A DNA stretch of 64,000 nucleotides, taken from assembly GCF_014646115.1 (NCBI RefSeq), contig NZ_BMMV01000005.1, positions 336,573 to 400,572 of the forward strand. Reading direction: 5' to 3'. Shown in pieces: positions 58,396-64,000 of this stretch. Numbering within the stretch: the stretch's first letter is position 1; each line of letters starts with the position of its first letter. The translations under genes were made by a program, and so were the position numbers. The DNA comes from Streptomyces camponoticapitis. GTDB taxonomy: Bacteria; Actinomycetota; Actinomycetes; Streptomycetales; Streptomycetaceae. The notes beneath the pieces are model-generated. The model saw only the letters and a program-made list of their open reading frames with translations. It was not told the origin of the DNA and made no database searches.

Positions 58396-59414
58396 CCACC
58401 GGGGGACTGCGCGCCGGCCTGATCGGCCTGGGCTCGATGGGGCGCCACCACGCACGCGTACTGGCCGGACTCGACGGCGTCACGCTCGTCGGGGTCGTCG
58501 ACCCGCTCGGCGACAAGAACGGACTGGCCCAGGGCGCGCCCGTCCTGGACACCGTCGGCGAACTGCTCGCACTCGGCGTCGACTACGCCGTCATCGCCTG
58601 CCCGACCGCCCTGCACGAGGAGGTCGGTCTCCAGCTCGCCGAGGCCGGGGTCAGCGCGCTCATCGAGAAGCCCCTCGCCGACACTGTCGAGGGCGCCCGC
58701 CGCCTGGTCGAGGCCTTCGAGGCACGCGGCCTCGTCGCCGGCGTCGGCCACATCGAACGCTGCAACCCGGCGCTGCGCAGCCTGCGCGCCCGGCTTGAGG
58801 CCGGCGAGCTCGGCGACGTGTACCAGGTGGTGACCCGCCGTCAGGGTCCCTTCCCGCACCGGATCGCCGACGTCGGCGTGGTCAAGGACCTCGCCACCCA
58901 CGACATCGACCTGACCGGCTGGGTGACGGGCCAGGCGTACACCTCGATCTCCGCCCACACGGTGTCCAAGAGCGGCCGCCCGCACGAGGACATGGTCTCC
59001 GCCGTGGGCCGGCTCTCCGACGGCACGATGGTCAACCACCTGGTCAACTGGCTGAGCCCGCTCAAGGAGCGCTTCACCTCGGTCACCGGCGAACGCGGCT
59101 GCTTCATCGCCGACACGCTCACCGCCGACCTGACCTTCTACTCCAACGCCGCGGTGACGACCGAGTGGGAGGCGCTGCGCGCCTTCCGCGGCGTGGCCGA
59201 GGGCGACATGATCCGCTACGCCATCCCCAAGCGCGAGCCGCTGCTGGTGGAGCACGAACTCTTCCGTGACGCCGTCCTCGGCGAGTCCCACGACATCTGC
59301 ACACTGCGGCAGGGTCTTCGTACGGTCGAGGTGGCAGCGTCGGTGCTGGAGTCGGCGGCGACCGGCCGCACGGTGGCTGTTGAGACAGGAGAGCCCGCTA
59401 GCCATGTCGGCTGA
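58392..59414 (+). CDS. Gfo/Idh/MocA-family dehydrogenase (WbpB-like role)
   Basis: NAD(P)-dependent sugar oxidoreductase, 340 residues. The Rossmann motif AGLIGLGSMGRHHARVL is followed by the conserved EKPLAD, whose lysine is catalytic. The family histidine region is KDLATHDIDLTGW. The GTG start overlaps the aminotransferase stop. In the diamino-uronic-acid pathway a Gfo/Idh enzyme oxidises C3 of a UDP-N-acetyl-uronic acid so that the aminotransferase can act; direct coupling of the two genes fits this. The stop lies 11 nt inside the next gene. Confidence 0.9.
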   Translation: MTTGGLRAGLIGLGSMGRHHARVLAGLDGVTLVGVVDPLGDKNGLAQGAPVLDTVGELLALGVDYAVIACPTALHEEVGLQLAEAGVSALIEKPLADTVEGARRLVEAFEARGLVAGVGHIERCNPALRSLRARLEAGELGDVYQVVTRRQGPFPHRIADVGVVKDLATHDIDLTGWVTGQAYTSISAHTVSKSGRPHEDMVSAVGRLSDGTMVNHLVNWLSPLKERFTSVTGERGCFIADTLTADLTFYSNAAVTTEWEALRAFRGVAEGDMIRYAIPKREPLLVEHELFRDAVLGESHDICTLRQGLRTVEVAASVLESAATGRTVAVETGEPASHVG

Positions 59415-60984
59415 CAAAGTGGTGGCGCAGCGGCGCGAGGGCCCGCGCGGCCGGATCGTGATGCTGGTCGACAACGGCGTGAACGGTGATTCGCGCGTAC
59501 AGAAGGAAGCCCGGTCGGCGGCTGCCGCCGGCTGGGACGTCGTCCTGCTGGGCAAGTCGCCCAACAGGAAGGAGCAGACCTGGCGTCTGGGCGACGCCGA
59601 GGTCAGGCTGCTGCACGTACCGGGCCCCATGCACCGCAGGCGGTACGAGTACCGGCGCGCGATCCTGCGCTCCCCGCTCGCCTACCCCCCGGGTCCGCTC
59701 GCCGCCTACCGCAGGCAGCGGATGAAGGCGTGGCGCGCCGAGCTCAACCTCCGCGTCATCGAGGCGAAGCTGGCGGGCTCCACCGTACGGAGACTGGCGC
59801 TGATCCCGCCGCGCCTGGCCGCCAAGGCGCTGAGCAAGTGGGTGGGCCTGCGGGCCCGCCGGACGCGCGCGCTGGAGCAGCGCCGCAAGGACATGACGTC
59901 CCGGCTGGACCGTTTCTCCACCGCGTTCTGGGAGCGCACGATGGGGGACCGGGCCTGGCGTCGGCTCGACCCGTTCCTGTGGGACCTGGAACTGGCGTAC
60001 GGCAAGGTCATCGACGCCCTCGAACCCGATCTGATCCACGCGAACGACTTCCGCATGATCGGTGTGGGCGCGCGGGCCAAGCTCCGTGCCAAGGGCAGGG
60101 GCCGCGAGATCAAACTGGTCTGGGACGCGCACGAGTTCCTGCCGGGCATCAAGCCCTGGAACCCGCACCCCCGCTGGCACATCGCCCAGTGCGCGCACGA
60201 GCGTGAGTACTCGAAGTACGCCGACGCGGTCACCACCGTCTCCGGGACGCTCGGGGAGATGCTCGTCGAACGGCACGGGCTCGCCGCCACCCCGGAGATC
60301 GTGCTCAACGCCCCGGACGCGGAGATCTCCCCCGAGGAGGCCGCCGAGCCGGTGCCGGACCTGCGCGCCCTGTGCGGAATCGGCCCCGACGTCCCGCTCA
60401 CGGTCTACAGCGGAGCGGCGGCCCCGCAGCGCGGCCTCGACATCATGGTCGACTCACTGCCGCGGCTGCCGGGTGTCCATGTCGCGTTCGTGGTGCTGCG
60501 GCCGACGTCGGAGTACATGACGTCGCTGCTGGACCGCGCGGCGGAGCTGGGTGTGGCCGAGCGCGTCCACATACTCCCGTACGTACCGCACTACCAGGTC
60601 GTGCCGTTCCTGTCGGCGGCGGACGTGGGTGTCATCCCGATCCACCACTGGCCCAACCACGAGATCGCCCTGATCACGAAGTTCTTCGAGTACTCGCACG
60701 CGAGGCTGCCGTTCGTGGTCAGCGACGTGAAGACGATGGGGGAGATGGTCGCGAAGACCGGCCAGGGCGAGGTCTTCACGGCGGAGGACGTGTCCGACTA
60801 CGTCCGCGCGGTCACAGCGGTCCTCGCCGACCCCAAGAAGTACCGCGAGGTGTACGACGACCAGGGTCTGCTCGCCGAATGGACCTGGGAGGCGCAGGCC
60901 GAGATCCTCGACGGCGTCTACTCCCGGCTCCTGGGCCGCCCGCGCAGCAGGGCCGGAGCACCGAAGAGCCGGGTGGCGGCATGA
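59404..60984 (+). CDS. Family 4-type glycosyltransferase
   Basis: A 526-residue GT-B fold glycosyltransferase. The N-terminal domain opens with RIVMLVDNGVNGDSRVQKEA, a pattern seen in GT4 proteins of wall-polymer clusters. It carries a basic, helical insertion at about residues 95-200, perhaps membrane-associating. The acceptor-side LIHANDFRMIGVGA and the donor-side VYSGAAAPQRGLDIMVDSLP and EIALITKFFEYSHARLPFV (E-x7-E-like region) are in the expected order. ATG 59404 is chosen; the AGGAGA is about 11 nt upstream. Donor and acceptor are unknown, but the operon context suggests it transfers a sugar to a lipid-linked intermediate. Confidence 0.87.
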   Translation: MSADKVVAQRREGPRGRIVMLVDNGVNGDSRVQKEARSAAAAGWDVVLLGKSPNRKEQTWRLGDAEVRLLHVPGPMHRRRYEYRRAILRSPLAYPPGPLAAYRRQRMKAWRAELNLRVIEAKLAGSTVRRLALIPPRLAAKALSKWVGLRARRTRALEQRRKDMTSRLDRFSTAFWERTMGDRAWRRLDPFLWDLELAYGKVIDALEPDLIHANDFRMIGVGARAKLRAKGRGREIKLVWDAHEFLPGIKPWNPHPRWHIAQCAHEREYSKYADAVTTVSGTLGEMLVERHGLAATPEIVLNAPDAEISPEEAAEPVPDLRALCGIGPDVPLTVYSGAAAPQRGLDIMVDSLPRLPGVHVAFVVLRPTSEYMTSLLDRAAELGVAERVHILPYVPHYQVVPFLSAADVGVIPIHHWPNHEIALITKFFEYSHARLPFVVSDVKTMGEMVAKTGQGEVFTAEDVSDYVRAVTAVLADPKKYREVYDDQGLLAEWTWEAQAEILDGVYSRLLGRPRSRAGAPKSRVAA

Positions 60985-62615
60985 GCGACAGACCTGATGT
61001 GACGGTCGTGGTGGCGGTGTACAACACGATGCCGTATCTGACCGAGTGCCTGAACTCGCTCGTCGGCCAGACCATCGGCCGGGAGCGGCTGGAGGTCGTG
61101 GCCGTCGACGACGGCTCGACCGACGACAGCGGCGCCGAACTCGACCGCTTTGCCGAGCTGTACCCGGGCACGGTCAAGGTCATCCATCAGGAGAACAGCG
61201 GCGGCCCGGCGGCCCCGAGCAACCGCGCCCTGGAGATCGCCACCGGCCGGTTCGTCTACTTCATCGGCTCCGACGACTACCTCGGTGAAGAGGCGCTGGA
61301 GCGGATGGTCGCCTGCGCCGACGAGCACGGGTCGGACGTGGTGATCGGCAAGATGGTCGGCACCAACGGCCGCTACGTCCGCCAGACGATGTACAAGAAG
61401 AACGATCCGGACGTCAGCCTGTACGGCTCCGACCTGCCGTTCGCCCTGGCCAACACCAAGCTCTTCCGGCGTGAGCTGGTCGAGAGGTACAAGCTCCGCT
61501 TCCCCGAGGACCTGCCGGTCGGCAGCGACCAGCCGTTCACCATAGAGGCATGCGTCCGCGCCGCCCGGATCTCCGTCCTCGGCGACTACACGTACTACTA
61601 CGCGGTGAAGCGCGGCGACGCGAGCAACATCACCTACCGCGCCGACCATCTGTCCAGGCTGCACTGCACCACCCGCATCATGCGGCACACGGCCGGTCTG
61701 ATCGGTGCGGGTCCCCAACGTGACGCCGTCCTCAAGCGTCACTTCACCTGGGAGCTCGCCAAGCTCATCCAGGACGACTTCCTGCCGCTCGACCCCCGGA
61801 CGCAGCGCGAGCTCTGTGCCGGGATCGCCGAACTCGCCGACGAGTACCTGACGGACGAGCTGCGCGACTCGCTCGACGTCAAACGACGGGTGCGGATCCT
61901 GCTGGCCCAGCGTGGCGCGGTGGCCGAACTCACCAGGGCCATCGCCGACGAGGCCGAGCACGGCGCGCCGCCGTTCCTGCTCCAGGACGGGAGGGCGTTC
62001 GCGGCCTATCCCGGCCTGCGCGATCCGGCCCTCCAACTGCCCGACCGGGGCTATGAGTTGGTGGGGGAGGCCGTCCCCGGCCGGCTCGCCAACGGCACCC
62101 GGCTGATCTCGGCCGCCTGGGACCAGACCGGCGACTCGCTCTCCCTGACGGTCACCGTACGGATCGGGGTCGCCGGAGAGACCGACTCCGCGGTGATCCG
62201 GCTGGCCAGGACCGCGATGCCCAAGAGCGCGGACAAGGCGGCGGCCCGCCGGCTGCCGGCCGATCACGAACTCCCCGACGCGGTGGGGGAGTTCACCCGT
62301 GTTCCGGAGCCCGACGGGGGTGGCGGCACCATCCTGACCGCGCGGATTCCCCTCCCCGCCACCAGGGTGAAGGCGGGGGTCCGTGTCTACGTGGACGTCG
62401 CCGGCTCCACGTACGAGATCCCGGTCCGTACCCGCGGTCTGCCGATGCCGCTCGCCCGCCGCTGGGGCGACGCCGTCCCGTACCGCGCTTCGGCCAACGT
62501 GAATCCCAAGGGGCGACTGGTGATCACCACGGCTCCGCTGTGGGAGCCCGCACTGTCCCTCGGCGCGCGGGTACGAAGCCTGCTGCCCCGGCTCAAGAGG
62601 AAAGTAACCCGATGA
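60981..62615 (+). CDS. Family 2 glycosyltransferase with C-terminal beta-rich domain
   Basis: A 544-residue protein. The N-terminal GT-A domain has VTVVVAVYNTMPYLTECLNS, the nucleotide-binding VDDGSTDDS, GGPAAPSNRALEIATG and the DxD-type FIGSDDYLG. After a helical linker (about 240-330) a C-terminal domain of about 200 residues rich in beta-strand patterns follows, of the kind seen in streptomycete teichoic-type polymer transferases. The start overlaps the preceding stop (ATGA) and its own stop overlaps the next start, so three successive genes are coupled. It may polymerise or decorate the glycan built from the operon's UDP-sugar. Confidence 0.88.
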   Translation: MSDRPDVTVVVAVYNTMPYLTECLNSLVGQTIGRERLEVVAVDDGSTDDSGAELDRFAELYPGTVKVIHQENSGGPAAPSNRALEIATGRFVYFIGSDDYLGEEALERMVACADEHGSDVVIGKMVGTNGRYVRQTMYKKNDPDVSLYGSDLPFALANTKLFRRELVERYKLRFPEDLPVGSDQPFTIEACVRAARISVLGDYTYYYAVKRGDASNITYRADHLSRLHCTTRIMRHTAGLIGAGPQRDAVLKRHFTWELAKLIQDDFLPLDPRTQRELCAGIAELADEYLTDELRDSLDVKRRVRILLAQRGAVAELTRAIADEAEHGAPPFLLQDGRAFAAYPGLRDPALQLPDRGYELVGEAVPGRLANGTRLISAAWDQTGDSLSLTVTVRIGVAGETDSAVIRLARTAMPKSADKAAARRLPADHELPDAVGEFTRVPEPDGGGGTILTARIPLPATRVKAGVRVYVDVAGSTYEIPVRTRGLPMPLARRWGDAVPYRASANVNPKGRLVITTAPLWEPALSLGARVRSLLPRLKRKVTR

Positions 62616-63895
62616 ACATCTGTGTAGTCGCGCTCGGCAAGATCGGTCTGCCGCTGGCCGTGCAGTTCGCCGCCAAGGGCCACCGCGTCATCGGCGCGGA
62701 CGTGAACGAGAAGGTCGTCGAGCTCGTCAACGCCGGTACGGAGCCCTTCCCCGGCGAGCACGACCTCGACGTCAAGCTCAAGCAGACCGTCGACGCCGGG
62801 CTGCTCACGGCCACGACCGACACCGCGGCCGCCGTCGCGCAGTCCGACGCCGTCGTGGTCGTCGTCCCGCTCTTCGTGGACGCCGAGGGTGTGCCCGACT
62901 TCGGCTGGATGGACTCGGCGACGAAGGCGATCGCCAAGGGTCTGAAGCCCGGCACGCTCGTCAGTTACGAGACCACCCTGCCCGTCGGCACCACCCGCAC
63001 CCGCTGGGCGCCGATGCTCCAGGAGGGCTCCGGGCTCACCCCCGGTGAGGAGTTCCACCTCGTCTTCTCGCCCGAACGCGTCCTGACCGGGCGGGTCTTC
63101 GCGGACCTGCGCCGTTACCCCAAGCTCGTCGGCGGCATCGACGAGGCGTCGACCAGGCACGGCGTCGACTTCTACGAGGCCGTCCTCGACTTCGACGTAC
63201 GCGAGGACCTGCCGCGGGCCAACGGCGTGTGGGACCTCGGGACCGCCGAAGCCTCCGAACTGGCGAAGCTCGCGGAGACCACGTACCGCGACGTCAACAT
63301 CGGCCTGGCCAACCAGTTCGCGCGCTTCGCGGACCAGAACGGCATCGACGTCAAGAAGGTCATCGAGGCCTGCAACAGCCAGCCGTACAGCCACATCCAC
63401 CAGCCCGGCATCGCCGTCGGCGGTCACTGCATCCCGATCTACCCGCGGATGTATCTGTGGAACGACCCCACCGCGACCGTCGTGCGCTCGGCGCGCGAGG
63501 CGAACGCGGCGATGCCCGAGTACGCGGTCGACCTGCTGGCGGCGGCGTACGGCGACCTGACCGGCGTCCACGTGCTCGTGCTGGGCGCGGCCTACCGCGG
63601 CGGCGTCAAGGAGACGGCCTTCTCCGGCGTCTTCCCGACCGTCGAGGCGCTGCGGGCGCGCGGCGCGGTGCCGTACGTCTCCGACCCGATGTACACGGCC
63701 GACGAGCTGACCGCGCACGGCCTGCCGCCGCACCAGGGCGAGAAGGTCACGGCCGCGGTGCTCCAGGCGGACCACGCCGAGTACCGCGACCTGAAGCCGG
63801 CCGACCTGCCGGACGTCACGGTGCTGGTCGACGGCCGCCGCACCACCGACCCGGAGGCGTGGCGCGGTGTACGCCGCGTCGTCATCGGCGGCTGA
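62612..63895 (+). CDS. UDP-sugar 6-dehydrogenase (UDP-GlcNAc/ManNAc dehydrogenase family, WbpA/WecC-like)
   Basis: NAD-dependent four-electron oxidase that converts a UDP-hexose C6 to a carboxylate, 427 residues. The Rossmann motif is VVALGKIGLPLAVQFA. The catalytic Cys273 sits in VGGHCIPIYP, the SPERVLTGR motif and AKLAETTYRDVNIGLANQF helix are typical, and GAAYRGGVKET starts the C-terminal domain. Its closest look is to the UDP-N-acetylhexosamine branch, not UDP-glucose dehydrogenase. ATG 62612 follows GAGGAAA. As the last gene in view it completes the dehydrogenase-oxidase-aminotransferase set. Confidence 0.9.
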   Translation: MNICVVALGKIGLPLAVQFAAKGHRVIGADVNEKVVELVNAGTEPFPGEHDLDVKLKQTVDAGLLTATTDTAAAVAQSDAVVVVVPLFVDAEGVPDFGWMDSATKAIAKGLKPGTLVSYETTLPVGTTRTRWAPMLQEGSGLTPGEEFHLVFSPERVLTGRVFADLRRYPKLVGGIDEASTRHGVDFYEAVLDFDVREDLPRANGVWDLGTAEASELAKLAETTYRDVNIGLANQFARFADQNGIDVKKVIEACNSQPYSHIHQPGIAVGGHCIPIYPRMYLWNDPTATVVRSAREANAAMPEYAVDLLAAAYGDLTGVHVLVLGAAYRGGVKETAFSGVFPTVEALRARGAVPYVSDPMYTADELTAHGLPPHQGEKVTAAVLQADHAEYRDLKPADLPDVTVLVDGRRTTDPEAWRGVRRVVIGG

Positions 63896-64000
63896 CACCC
63901 ACGACCGAGAACGGAAGAGGCCCGAACCGCGACGGACGCTGTTGGTTAATTCGGGCTCGTGCGTGACGTCGGCCTTCAAGACCTGGTTGTGGTCTTGAAG
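63896..64000. terminator. Perfect hairpin at the window end, probable operon terminator
   Basis: CTTCAAGACC (63974-63983) and GGTCTTGAAG (63991-64000) form a perfect 10-bp stem with a 7-nt loop, 80 nt after the dehydrogenase stop. The window ends on the last base of the arm, so the stem could be longer and a T-rich tail cannot be checked. The preceding 78 nt show no gene. Confidence 0.55.

Overview
The window is high-GC chromosomal DNA from a streptomycete or close relative. The evidence is strong GC bias, frequent GTG starts, ATGA/GTGA stop-start overlaps, the mreBCD-pbp2-sfr wall cluster, a duplicated clpP pair, an RNase E with long flanking disordered arms, a mycothiol-dependent nitroreductase homologue and Tat-type signal peptides. 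From memory, the core gene order also matches the Rv2467-Rv2444c stretch of Mycobacterium tuberculosis: pepN, nitroreductase, rpiB, nei, tig, clpP1, clpP2, clpX, valS, folC, DUF4233, ndk, rne. The window is therefore an actinobacterial core backbone with accessory inserts.

Region 1 (1-6.4 kb): aminopeptidase N, a DsbA-fold mycothiol reductase homologue, a probable TetR remnant, an Fe/Mn superoxide dismutase with a candidate Nur operator, and a Tat-exported glycerophosphodiester phosphodiesterase. Region 2 (6.4-17.6 kb): an accessory sugar or polyol island. It has a lipoprotein binding protein, two permeases, two different ATPases, a DeoR repressor, a 2-hydroxyacid dehydrogenase and an FGGY kinase on the minus strand, and a second FGGY kinase and a histidine phosphatase divergently on the plus strand. 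The substrate is unknown. Region 3 (17.7-27.3 kb): an erythromycin-esterase-like protein with an apparent internal deletion, bioY, rpiB, nei-type glycosylase, Eis-type acetyltransferase, an RsbU-type phosphatase, a CPA2 antiporter, a small HD hydrolase, a membrane acyltransferase and a small membrane protein.

Region 4 (27.35-32.3 kb): tRNA-Gly, tRNA-Pro and the protein-quality block tig-clpP1-clpP2-clpX, with a candidate ClgR operator before clpP1. Region 5 (32.3-47.0 kb): a Q/P/G-rich membrane protein, valS, folC, a DUF4233 protein, ndk, the elongation/sporulation wall block mreB-mreC-mreD-mrdA-rodA, and a CYTH-CHAD protein. Region 6 (47.1-57.0 kb): a radical SAM protein and its DUF2344 partner, separated by an SGNH hydrolase and an unusual repeat-built membrane protein, then a 1370-residue RNase E/G. 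Region 7 (57.3-63.9 kb): a tight operon with a PLP aminotransferase, Gfo/Idh dehydrogenase, two glycosyltransferases and a UDP-sugar 6-dehydrogenase. This enzyme set matches synthesis of a 2,3-diamino-uronic-acid nucleotide sugar for a surface polymer.

The least explained items are the duplicated-motif membrane protein at 50495-51661, the two-kinase/two-ATPase carbohydrate island with paired direct repeats in its divergent promoter, the uronic-acid glycan operon directly after rne, and apparent non-canonical starts (CTG, ATC) and leaderless starts (valS, folC, possibly rpiB). Memory-based statements about other genomes were not checked against any database.
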